Of a stretch of DNA of 6,575 nucleotides, positions 1 through 5,996 are shown piece after piece. The position numbers and the translations under genes were made by a program. How positions within the stretch are numbered: position 1 is the stretch's first letter; every line of letters begins with the position of its first letter. The notes under the pieces were generated by a model. The model did not search any database. It worked only from the letters and a program-made list of their open reading frames with translations, and was not told the DNA's origin. The DNA comes from Pseudomonas sp. (GTDB lineage Bacteria; Pseudomonadota; Gammaproteobacteria; Pseudomonadales; Pseudomonadaceae): positions 1 to 6,575 of the forward strand of contig JARDZH010000110.1 of NCBI GenBank assembly GCA_029240955.1. The letters are read 5' to 3'.

Positions 1-2343
1 AGTGAGGAGCAGGACAGCTACAACAAATCGCTGATCCTCACCGGCAATTACGCCGGTGTGAGTGCGGGACAGCTCGGTGACATGGCGCGTCAGGTGAGCG
101 CGACTGTCGGCACAACTGGCCAAGCCGCTGAGGTTCTCGCGCTGCTGGCCGGCAATGGAAAGATTGCTGGCGAAAGCTTTACGGGCATCACTCAAGCAGC
201 GGTGTCGATGCAGGAAGCGACCGGCAAGGCCGTTAGCGAGACTGTCGCGGAGTTCGCCAAGCTCGCCGACGACCCGGTCAAGGCATCTGCCGCGCTGAAT
301 GAGCAGTACCACTATCTCACTGCGTCGGTTTACTCGCAGATCGCCGCACTGGAGAAGCAGGGCGACCATGCCGGCGCCGTGAAGCTGGCTACTGAGTCGT
401 TTGCCGATGCAATCAACGAGCGCACGCCCCGGATCCTCGAGAATCTGAGCTTTTGGGAGAAGGGCTACAACGCCGTCGCTCGGGCTGCTGATGGCTTGAA
501 GAATATCGGGCGTAGCGATCTCGGCGCTGATATCGAGCAAGCCCGCCGTGACTTGGCGGGCGCTCAGGCGGGTGACGTAGGCCTGTTCCAGAACAAGCAG
601 GAGATGATCGACCTATATCAAAATCGGCTCAACATGCTGGAGGACCAGCAGGCCGCAGAAGCCGATATCGCCAAGTGGCAAGGTGAGCAGGCAAAGGCCC
701 AAGGCGATGCCGTCTCGTCGATGGCGAAGGTCGACGCTCTCACGAAGTCGGCATGGACGAACGAGCAGAAGCGCACCGAGGCGATCAAGGAGTACAAGCG
801 CCAGCTCGAAGACATCCGCAAGGTCGCACCCAACGACCCCCGTCTGAATCAGGCCGCGATCGACAAGAACCTGGCGAACATCAACGACCAGTTCAAGGAT
901 TCGAAAGCGCCCGGCTCGCAGGTAGATCTGACCAGTTTCAACAATGCCAAGAACGACCTTGCAGCTATCAGCGCTGAGTACAAAAACGCTCAGAAGGAAC
1001 TGGACGCAGCGCAGAACGCTGGACTTGTCTCTCAGGCCGACTACGCCCTGAAGCGTGAAGCGCTGATCGGCAACGAGCGCGACGAAGTGACCGCAGCCTA
1101 CGAGGCAGAGATCGCTGCGCTGGAAGCCGCGAAGGGGAAAAAGACCACATCTGCCGCGCAAAGCATCCAACTGGATCAGAAGATTGCCGATGCTCACGCC
1201 GGCATGGTCAAGGCTCAAAAGGAAGCTGACAGCCAGCTCGAAGTGCTCGCTACCAGCGAAACCGGAAGGCTGGCGAAGCAGGAGCGAGCGATTTCCTCCT
1301 ACGTTCAGGCCTTGAGCCAGCATCAGAGAGCACTGGAACTGGCAGGGCAGCGGGCGGTAGTTGGCGCTGGCCAGGGTGATCGGCAGAACGCGCTGAACGG
1401 CGAACTGAATAGCCAGCAAGATCGGTTCGCTCAGCAATCGCTCGAGCTGGAAAATCAGAAAACCGACCCGTCGCGGAATATGTCGGAGGAAGAGTTCGCT
1501 CGAAAATCGCAGGCGCTCGCGGATGCGAACAAGGCCGCAACCGATCAGATTCGGCAGAACTACGCCGATGTCGAGAAAGCTCAAGGGGACTGGACCAAGG
1601 GCGCAACGTCGGCTTGGGCCAATTACCTGGATTCGGCGAGCAACATTGCCGGCCAGACGAAAACTCTGTTCGGTAACGCCTTCAGCTCCATGGAAGACGC
1701 AGTCGTCAACTTCGCCATGACCGGGAAGCTTTCGTTTGCTGACTTCACGAAGTCAATTTTGGCGGACATGGCGAGGATCGCGACGCGTCAGGCCAGTTCA
1801 GCGCTGCTGAGCAGTCTCGTTGGTGCGGCTACCAGCTATTTCACTGGCGGTGGGGGCGGTAATGGACTGGCTGCAGGGTCTGCAGGTGCGACGTCGTCGA
1901 ACCTCGGCGCGTCCTCGGCGGGCTACTCCGGCAGCTACTTTCCTCAGGCGCTCGGCGGTGCTTGGTCGTCGGGTGTGCAGATGTTTGCCAACGGCGGCGC
2001 TTTCACCAACAACATCGTCAGCACGCCGACAGCTTTCGGGATGGCTGGCGGTAGGGCGGGCGTAATGGGGGAGGCAGGGCCGGAGGCGATCATGCCACTG
2101 ACCCGGACCTCCAGCGGCAAGCTCGGCGTTCTCGCTGCGGGTGGCGGTTCCGGGACAACGATCAGCATCAACGCGCCGGTCACGGTGGTAACTGAGGACC
2201 GTGGGTCTGAAGGCATGCAGATTGACCAGCAAGCGCTATCGAAAAACCTTCAATCGCAAATGCAGGCCGTGGCCGAGAAAGCCGTCGCTGACTCTTGGCG
2301 AGCGGGCGGTACCAGCTTTCGAAACGCCAATGGGAGGGCCTGA
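1..2343 (+). CDS. H: Tail length tape measure protein, lambda gpH-like (5' partial)
   Basis: The frame is open from base 1 and ends at TGA 2341-2343, giving 780 residues with the true N-terminus outside the window. The GTG at 58 is therefore not the start. In the phage this protein sits inside the tail tube, sets its length and is ejected with the DNA. Residues 1 to about 170 look like the prophage tape-measure domain (TMP_2 type). Residues about 170-520 are Ala/Gln/Glu/Lys-rich and predicted helical or coiled coil, as expected of a ruler. Residues about 525-612 match the lambda tape-measure C-terminal region, with DWTKGATSAW at 531 and a helical stretch near MARIATRQASSALLSSLV. A Gly-rich linker follows at about 616-640, then GEAGPEAIMPL at 690-700, a signature common in these proteins. 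Lambda gpH is 853 residues, so most of the protein is here. It is first in the visible tail operon and overlaps M by one base. Confidence 0.93.
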   Translation, partial: SEEQDSYNKSLILTGNYAGVSAGQLGDMARQVSATVGTTGQAAEVLALLAGNGKIAGESFTGITQAAVSMQEATGKAVSETVAEFAKLADDPVKASAALNEQYHYLTASVYSQIAALEKQGDHAGAVKLATESFADAINERTPRILENLSFWEKGYNAVARAADGLKNIGRSDLGADIEQARRDLAGAQAGDVGLFQNKQEMIDLYQNRLNMLEDQQAAEADIAKWQGEQAKAQGDAVSSMAKVDALTKSAWTNEQKRTEAIKEYKRQLEDIRKVAPNDPRLNQAAIDKNLANINDQFKDSKAPGSQVDLTSFNNAKNDLAAISAEYKNAQKELDAAQNAGLVSQADYALKREALIGNERDEVTAAYEAEIAALEAAKGKKTTSAAQSIQLDQKIADAHAGMVKAQKEADSQLEVLATSETGRLAKQERAISSYVQALSQHQRALELAGQRAVVGAGQGDRQNALNGELNSQQDRFAQQSLELENQKTDPSRNMSEEEFARKSQALADANKAATDQIRQNYADVEKAQGDWTKGATSAWANYLDSASNIAGQTKTLFGNAFSSMEDAVVNFAMTGKLSFADFTKSILADMARIATRQASSALLSSLVGAATSYFTGGGGGNGLAAGSAGATSSNLGASSAGYSGSYFPQALGGAWSSGVQMFANGGAFTNNIVSTPTAFGMAGGRAGVMGEAGPEAIMPLTRTSSGKLGVLAAGGGSGTTISINAPVTVVTEDRGSEGMQIDQQALSKNLQSQMQAVAEKAVADSWRAGGTSFRNANGRA
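2332..2338 (+). promoter_or_regulatory. Ribosome binding site for M, inside the H coding end
   Basis: GGGAGGG lies 4 bases before the ATG at 2343-2345. It supports this start over the in-frame upstream ATG at 2295, which would add 16 residues lying inside H. The TGATG stop/start overlap of H and M suggests translational coupling. Confidence 0.75.
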
Positions 2344-2681
2344 TGGCAATCGAGAAATTCACCTGGCCAACCGAGCGCGGGGAAACACCCGAAATTATCT
2401 ATCGGGTTCGCTCCTCGAAGTTTGGCGGCGGCTACACGCAAAACGTCGGTGACGGCCCGAACAACAAAGAGGACTCCTATCCGATCACCTGCTCCGGTCG
2501 AAAGGCCAAGGTGCAGGAGATCATGGGGTTCCTTGACCGGCACGCCGGCGCAAAGGCGTTTCTCTGGACAACGCCGCTCGGCGAGCTCGGGCTGTTCACT
2601 TGCAAAAATCCTGCTCCCATGCCAATGGGCGGTGGGGTGTTCAAACTCACTGCCACGTTTGAGCGGGCATTCCATCCATAA
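2343..2681 (+). CDS. M: Minor tail protein, lambda gpM-like
   Basis: This 112-residue protein is close to the 109 residues of lambda gpM and belongs to the phage minor tail protein family (Phage_min_tail). In lambda, gpM joins the tail tip initiator complex on which the tube polymerises. Features shared with gpM from memory are an N-terminal FTWP (FRWK in lambda), VRSSKFGGGYTQ (lambda has a VRKVRFGDGYSQ type) at residues about 22-33, and FLDRHAGAKAFLWTTP at about 63-78, matching lambda's FLEEHGGWKSFLWTPP. The start at 2343 is chosen for its Shine-Dalgarno sequence and the one-base overlap with the H stop. Its own stop TAA (2679-2681) runs into the L Shine-Dalgarno sequence. It is co-transcribed with H, L and K and nothing about it is unusual. 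Confidence 0.93.
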   Translation: MAIEKFTWPTERGETPEIIYRVRSSKFGGGYTQNVGDGPNNKEDSYPITCSGRKAKVQEIMGFLDRHAGAKAFLWTTPLGELGLFTCKNPAPMPMGGGVFKLTATFERAFHP

Positions 2682-2690
2682 GGGGTAACC

Positions 2691-3440
2691 ATGCCGCTGA
2701 TCAGTGACATCCAGGTGCTTGAACCTGGCAGCGAAGTGCTGCTCTTTGAATTGGACGGCACGGACTACGGCGCCGATGTGCTGCGCTTCCACGGGCACGC
2801 GATACCGCACACGCCGGCCGAGCTGATCGCCGCCGGCGCCGATGCCGACCAGCTGCCGGCCAAGGCGATTTACTGGCAGGGCAACGAGTACAGCGCCTGG
2901 CCGATGCAGATCGACGGCATCGAGGCGAACGGCGACGGCACGGCGGTACGACCGACCCTGTCTGTGGGCAACGTCAATGGGCGCATCACTGCGCTCTGTC
3001 TGGCGTTCGAGGATCTGCTCGAGTTCAAACTGACGATGCGGCACACGCTTGGCAGCTACCTCGACGCGGCGAACTTCCCCGCCGGCAACCCGACGGCTGA
3101 CCCAACCCAAGAGACGATCGAGGTCTGGTACATCGACCAGAAAACGAACGAGGACGGGGAAAACGTCAGTTGGGAGTTGGCCAGCCCGGGCGACGTGGGC
3201 AATGAGTCGATCGGGCGGCAGGCCACGACGCTGTGCCATTGGTGCCTCACCGGTGGATATCGCGGGCCGAACTGCGGCTACATCGGCCCGTACGTCACGA
3301 AGGACGGCGTCATCACCGACAACCCAGAACTTGACCAATGCGACGCCACGCTCGGCAAGGGCTGCATCCCGCGCTTCGGCGAAGGCAACCCGCTGCCATT
3401 CGGCGGCTTCCCCGCTGTATCCCTGATTGCAAGGAGCTGA
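2691..3440 (+). CDS. L: Tail tip protein, lambda gpL-like, probable Fe-S protein
   Basis: This 249-residue protein compares with 232 in lambda gpL (Phage_tail_L family). In lambda, gpL is part of the tail tip complex and its C-terminal domain is reported to hold an iron-sulfur cluster on four cysteines. Shared landmarks include the ADVLRF/YWQGNEYSAWPMQ region, RPTLSVGNVNG, LDAANF..GNP.ADP and YRGPNCGYIGP. The C-terminal cysteines are C182, C185, C195, C217 and C225, with a further one at C103. C185 (or C182), C195, C217 and C225 are the likely ligands by position relative to YRG..CGY.G and the GC-x3-FG end motif. The start ATG at 2691 has AGGGG (2681-2685) 5 bases upstream. Only one base separates its stop from the K start, so the two are probably translationally coupled. 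Confidence 0.93.
   Translation: MPLISDIQVLEPGSEVLLFELDGTDYGADVLRFHGHAIPHTPAELIAAGADADQLPAKAIYWQGNEYSAWPMQIDGIEANGDGTAVRPTLSVGNVNGRITALCLAFEDLLEFKLTMRHTLGSYLDAANFPAGNPTADPTQETIEVWYIDQKTNEDGENVSWELASPGDVGNESIGRQATTLCHWCLTGGYRGPNCGYIGPYVTKDGVITDNPELDQCDATLGKGCIPRFGEGNPLPFGGFPAVSLIARS
3431..3436 (+). promoter_or_regulatory. Ribosome binding site for K
   Basis: AAGGAG lies 5 bases before the ATG at 3442, inside the last codons of L. It decides for ATG 3442 over an in-frame TTG at 3427, which has no comparable site. Confidence 0.75.
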
Positions 3441-3441
3441 C

Positions 3442-4209
3442 ATGCGAAAGCACATCTTGAATGCGATCCAGGCGCACGCGGCGGCCGAGTACCCGAAAGA
3501 GTGCTGTGGGCTGCTGCTGGCGATCGGGCGCAAGCAACAATACTTCCCCTGCACCAATGTCTCGACCGAGCCGAACGAAGAGTTTCGAATCGATCCTGAG
3601 CAGTACGCAGCGGCCGAAGACGAAGGCGAAGTAATCGGCGTAATTCATTCACATCCGGACGCCACCAGCAGGCCGTCACCGCGCGACCTTGCGATGTGCG
3701 AAGCGACGGCGATGCCCTGGCACATTCTGAGCTGGCCGGAAGGCGACCTGCGCACCATCGTTCCCACCGGTGAAGTGCCGCTGCTGAAGCGGCCATTCGT
3801 CCATGGTGCCTGGGATTGCTGGCAGGTTTGCGCAGATTGGTACAAGCGCGAGTGGGGTCTGGAGTTCGAGGCGTTCAAGCGCGCCGATGGCTGGTGGGAA
3901 AGCAAGGACAACACCAGCCTGTACGAAGCGAACTATGAGGCAGCCGGCTTCTACCGCGTCGACCAGCCGCAGCGTGGCGACATGATCGTGATGGAAGTAG
4001 GGCGCACGGCACACCCGAATCATGCCGGGATCTTCCTCGGTGCTGATCCGAATTTGCCGGGTGAGGATGCCGCGACGTTCGGGCCTGGGCCATTCCTGCT
4101 GCACCACCTGTACGGCAGGCCGTCTGAGATCATTGTCTTCGGCGGGCCGTGGTGGAATAAAACCAGATTAATTTTACGCCATCGGTTCCCCGGGATATTC
4201 AGTCATTGA
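3442..4209 (+). CDS. K: Tail assembly protein K: JAMM protease plus NlpC/P60 peptidase
   Basis: This 255-residue protein has the two-domain layout of lambda gpK. The N-terminal JAB/MPN domain (about 1-110) shows a complete JAMM zinc motif: E20, then H69-S-H71 followed by seven residues and S79-P-R-D82. The C-terminal NlpC/P60 domain (about 120-235) has catalytic C126 in DCW, a GD pair at 179-180, His194 in NHAGIFLG, and H221/H222 as the likely third residue. Members act in tail tip assembly, and the NlpC domain may cut peptidoglycan during DNA entry; that role is known for the family, not shown here. The end reads TRLILRH, as usual for K, then FPGIFSH. From N239 on, the codons turn AT-rich (AGA, TTA, ATT, TTA, ATA), unlike the rest of the gene. 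Its last 11 bases overlap the end of the convergent small gene. In lambda the next gene is I; here a cargo cassette intervenes. Confidence 0.94.
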   Translation: MRKHILNAIQAHAAAEYPKECCGLLLAIGRKQQYFPCTNVSTEPNEEFRIDPEQYAAAEDEGEVIGVIHSHPDATSRPSPRDLAMCEATAMPWHILSWPEGDLRTIVPTGEVPLLKRPFVHGAWDCWQVCADWYKREWGLEFEAFKRADGWWESKDNTSLYEANYEAAGFYRVDQPQRGDMIVMEVGRTAHPNHAGIFLGADPNLPGEDAATFGPGPFLLHHLYGRPSEIIVFGGPWWNKTRLILRHRFPGIFSH

Positions 4210-4462
4210 AATCTCTTGTCACCCGCCAGGTCTTCTCCATTGAGTCGTAAGAGAAGTCAATTTCGGTGGTGTGTTTTTCAAAAAAGAAACGTTGCACACC
4301 TTTATAGACGCTACCTTCCTTGGATTCGAAGCTATATGAAGTAATAGCGGTTAACAGGCCTGGATGCTCTCTTTCGTACGTTCGTTTTAATCCCTCTTTT
4401 TGCGCTTGATCAAAATCAGCTTTTTCATGTTCTGGTATAGATATGAATTTTTTACGTGTCAT
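4199..4462 (-). CDS. Hypothetical protein, 87 residues, cassette orphan
   Basis: I do not recognise this protein. It reads from ATG 4460-4462 on the - strand to TGA 4199-4201. AAGGA (+ strand 4472-4476), 9 bases before the ATG, serves as Shine-Dalgarno. The product is soluble-looking, charged and rich in Lys/Glu/Phe, with no signal peptide or membrane segment. It has a helical first half (EHEKADFDQAQKEGLKRTYE) and a probable strand-rich second half containing FFFEKHTTEIDFSY. Codon use is AT-rich, unlike the tail genes. It is convergent with K and overlaps it by 11 bases, with no terminator between them. The membrane protein gene upstream on the same strand is 210 bases away, so co-transcription is possible but unproven. 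It is probably real given the start signals, clean frame and compact fit, and it may act with the membrane protein. Function is unknown. Confidence 0.68.
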   Translation of the reverse strand: MTRKKFISIPEHEKADFDQAQKEGLKRTYEREHPGLLTAITSYSFESKEGSVYKGVQRFFFEKHTTEIDFSYDSMEKTWRVTRDFND

Positions 4463-4672
4463 TTAAGAACGTCCTTTTAATAGTTTGAAGAGGTCGCGCT
4501 CTTCAAGTTGATATTTCTCGGGGTTGCATGAGTTTACTAGTTTGGTTCAGTCGTGATTCGAAGCGGGTGCCTGGACGCAATATAATTACTTGGCTTGGCT
4601 CCAGTCTGAGCTAAGTTCGAAACGGAGCCTTATTAAGGGAGTATCATTAAGATTGGATGTTTCAGGGATTTT
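4463..4672. other. 210-base intergenic region between the two reversed genes
   Basis: No gene was seen here on either strand. It contains a perfect 8-bp inverted repeat at 4485-4506, a looser GGCTCC/GGAGCC pair at 4597-4602 and 4624-4629, and an 11-base palindrome, CCTTA-T-TAAGG, at 4628-4638. A TATAAT occurs on the + strand at 4581-4586 and overlaps TTATAT/TATATT on the - strand. Neither orientation has a convincing -35 box at 16-18 bases, so no promoter is called. Confidence 0.5.
4485..4506 (-). repeat. 8-bp perfect inverted repeat in the leader of the small gene
   Basis: TTGAAGAG (4485-4492) and CTCTTCAA (4499-4506) are separated by 6 bases. The repeat lies about 22 bases upstream of the start of the 4199-4462 gene, just before its Shine-Dalgarno sequence. 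No T-tract follows on either strand, so it is not a classical terminator. It could be an operator or an mRNA hairpin affecting translation. Confidence 0.55.
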
Positions 4673-5383
4673 CTATTTTTGGTGGGCTTTTACCTCATCT
4701 TTCAATGTTTTTTCTGCGTCAAGGATCTGAATGAGCATCTGTTTCCGTTGCTTTAATTCGTGCGCTTGGTAAGTGGTGTATCCGATATACGAGCTGAATA
4801 CGATCACGGCAATGAATCCTGCTGTCACAAGTAGAATTGCAAACCATCGGAATCGACGATAAGCAGGCTCCCCTTTTTTGACTGAGTCCCACGTGCCTTT
4901 AAGAAGAGGTGCGGCAGCATTTCTTATGTCATTGCAGTTTTTTAACACATCGGAAAATTCCCGATTTCCGACTTTTCTGGCTCGTTGCACTGCTTCCATA
5001 AGTTTCGCTTCAGAACTTTCAGGATTTTCAGCTATATGTTTCGGATTTAACCGGAGCTGTATTTTTGTTAGGTTTTCTACAGCGCGCGCATATGCTTCAC
5101 GAGTCTCTTTGAAAAACTCGATTTTTAGCTCATGTGATTCTTTGTCCGTATGAGTAGCGTGTGGCTTGAATCGCTCAGGCTTATAAGCTCTTGAAAGCTC
5201 TTGTGCTGCCGAAGCGTATTCGGCTATCTCCTCTCTAAGTCCATCTATCCATGCGAGACGGAACTCAGAAACTTTGTTCTCTTTCGCGCTAACCATGTTC
5301 ATTATGGAGAATACTCCTGTCAGAAGGGCTGCTGTGATCACGCCTAGAGCAACAAATACGGTAGGAGGTATAGAGCCATCCAT
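4673..5383 (-). CDS. Inner-membrane protein with two membrane segments, function unknown
   Basis: This 236-residue protein runs from ATG 5381-5383 to TAG 4673-4675. GGAAG (within + strand 5393-5400) lies about 9 bases before the start. A first hydrophobic segment spans about 7-31. It is followed at 36-56 by NKVSEFRLAWIDGLREEIAEY, split here as NKVSEFRLAW and IDGLREEIAEY. A helical middle of about 120 residues contains KIQLRLNPKH (107-116). A second hydrophobic segment spans about 180-206, and a charged helical tail ends the protein. Positive residues after segment 1 (K34, K37, R42) and before segment 2 (R176, R177, R179) predict a cytoplasmic middle with both ends outside. The FR.AWI..LR and LRLNP motifs resemble a widespread uncharacterised two-segment family that I recall from mobile regions. 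No catalytic motif is visible. Codon use is AT-rich against the flanking tail genes. Its reversed position suggests expression from the prophage. A role in superinfection exclusion or abortive infection is a guess. Confidence 0.88.
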   Translation of the reverse strand: MDGSIPPTVFVALGVITAALLTGVFSIMNMVSAKENKVSEFRLAWIDGLREEIAEYASAAQELSRAYKPERFKPHATHTDKESHELKIEFFKETREAYARAVENLTKIQLRLNPKHIAENPESSEAKLMEAVQRARKVGNREFSDVLKNCNDIRNAAAPLLKGTWDSVKKGEPAYRRFRWFAILLVTAGFIAVIVFSSYIGYTTYQAHELKQRKQMLIQILDAEKTLKDEVKAHQK

Positions 5384-5457
5384 GTTTAAACGCTTCCTTT
5401 ACGATGTAATGAGATCATTTGATGGCTTGATGCTACTATTGTGCTTGTCAGTGTTTC

Positions 5458-5494
5458 CACTGTGCTTTCATCCATGCTGGATGTTCGGACAGTG
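5458..5494. promoter_or_regulatory. Nested symmetric dyad, candidate operator in the divergent region
   Basis: Two nested inverted repeats share one centre at 5476. The outer pair is CACTGT (5458-5463) and ACAGTG (5489-5494); the inner pair is CATCC (5469-5473) and GGATG (5479-5483). All gaps are 5 bases. It lies between the divergent starts at 5383 and 5532 and just upstream of a TACAAT box. This suits binding by a dimeric regulator controlling one or both directions, but a hairpin role or chance is possible. Confidence 0.4.
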
Positions 5495-5500
5495 CTACCT

Positions 5501-5506
5501 TACAAT
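5501..5506 (+). promoter_or_regulatory. Possible -10 box for the lipoprotein gene
   Basis: TACAAT matches 5 of 6 bases of the sigma-70 -10 consensus and would start RNA near 5513, about 20 bases before the ATG at 5532. The best -35 at 17 bases (TGGATG, 5478-5483) is weak and overlaps the dyad, consistent with a regulated or activated promoter. The call rests on position and the single box. Confidence 0.38.
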
Positions 5507-5531
5507 GCCTGTTTGCAAAGGAGTGGCCTGC

Positions 5532-5954
5532 ATGAAACTGTTCGTAGGGTTGCTGGCGGTAACGCTGTTGGCGGGGTGTGCGACTTCGCCGACGCTTTCC
5601 AATGAAGCCAAGCAGGCGCCGGCAAGTCAGCTGTCGGCCTACCAGTCCAAGCCATCTGGGGTATATGGGACGCTGCAAGTGATCCGCGACTCTGGGCAGA
5701 CTGGAAGCCTTTGTTCGATGGCCGTTTTCATCGATGGCAAGCAGGCCGCCAAGCTCGACCCAGGCCAGAAAGCATCGTTCTATCTACCGCCTGATTCGGT
5801 TTCAGTCGGTGCGGCTTACACCGGATCTGGAATCTGCTCCATGGGCGCGGCCCGAGTGGAGCGGGAAGCGATCGTGAAAGACGGCGCAGTCAAGAAATAC
5901 CGAATTTTCACTGGAGGCGATGGGCAGATCGACTTACTGCCCACGACTCTCTGA
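5532..5954 (+). CDS. Phage-encoded lipoprotein (cassette cargo)
   Basis: This 140-residue protein has a classic lipoprotein signal peptide: MKLF, a hydrophobic core, then the lipobox LLAGC with the lipidated cysteine at residue 16. Ala at +2 favours outer-membrane sorting over inner-membrane retention. The mature part has C61 and C102, which could form a periplasmic disulfide. A strand-rich stretch (VFIDGKQAAKLDPGQKASF at 65-83, then YLPPD) resembles PEGA- or DUF2846-like surface lipoproteins; that likeness is only by eye. ATG 5532 is chosen because the signal peptide begins there and AAAGGAG (5517-5523) lies 8 bases upstream. An in-frame ATG at 5505 would add nine residues before the signal peptide. 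The gene faces away from the membrane protein gene and is closed by a terminator. Small phage lipoproteins such as T5 Llp block receptors against superinfection, and a similar role here is inferred from its place beside tail tip genes. Confidence 0.88.
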   Translation: MKLFVGLLAVTLLAGCATSPTLSNEAKQAPASQLSAYQSKPSGVYGTLQVIRDSGQTGSLCSMAVFIDGKQAAKLDPGQKASFYLPPDSVSVGAAYTGSGICSMGAARVEREAIVKDGAVKKYRIFTGGDGQIDLLPTTL

Positions 5955-5958
5955 ACAG

Positions 5959-5979
5959 ACCGCCTCCGGGCGGTTTTTT
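5959..5979 (+). terminator. Rho-independent terminator after the lipoprotein gene
   Basis: A perfect 6-bp GC-rich stem, ACCGCC (5959-5964) with GGCGGT (5969-5974), has a TCCG tetraloop and runs into six T (5974-5979). It starts 5 bases after the lipoprotein stop and ends 17 bases before the I start. It would therefore stop lipoprotein transcripts before I unless late transcription is antiterminated. Confidence 0.88.
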
Positions 5980-5986
5980 ATTGCCT

Positions 5987-5990
5987 GGAG
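5987..5990 (+). promoter_or_regulatory. Ribosome binding site for I
   Basis: GGAG lies 6 bases before the ATG at 5997 and supports that start over the in-frame ATG at 6024. Confidence 0.65.
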
Positions 5991-5996
5991 AATCGC

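Noticed and set aside
613..1584. 323-residue open frame on the - strand inside the tape measure gene
   Set aside because: It is a shadow of a GC-rich, biased coding strand: Leu/Arg/Val-rich with no recognisable domain, and the + strand reading is a clear tape measure protein.
2250..3557. 435-residue open frame on the - strand across M, L and the K start
   Set aside because: It lies opposite three clearly recognised tail genes, has an Arg/Val/Ala-rich composition typical of antisense frames and resembles no family.
4581..4586. TATAAT on the + strand in the intergenic region
   Set aside because: There is no -35-like box at 16-18 bases and no + strand gene downstream before 5532.
4530..4625. 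tRNA-like pieces on the - strand (a TTAGCTCAG..TGG..GAGC D-arm look, TTCGAATC and a following ACCA)
   Set aside because: The acceptor, anticodon and T stems do not pair when folded by hand, so it is not a tRNA. A decayed remnant is possible but not supported.
4597..4629. GGCTCC/GGAGCC inverted repeat as a terminator for the membrane protein gene
   Set aside because: The stem is only 6 bp with a 21-base loop and no T-tract on the - strand.
4878..5153. 91-residue open frame on the + strand opposite the membrane protein gene
   Set aside because: It has Ser/Phe-rich antisense composition and no good ribosome binding site, while the - strand frame shows clear membrane segments and a conserved-looking motif.
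5512..5519. TTTGCAAA palindrome before the lipoprotein start
   Set aside because: It is only 8 bases and overlaps the Shine-Dalgarno sequence; likely chance.
5274..5531. In-frame 5' extension of the lipoprotein gene to ATG 5274
   Set aside because: It overlaps the start of the membrane protein gene on the other strand and would bury the signal peptide. The Shine-Dalgarno sequence and lipobox place the start at 5532.
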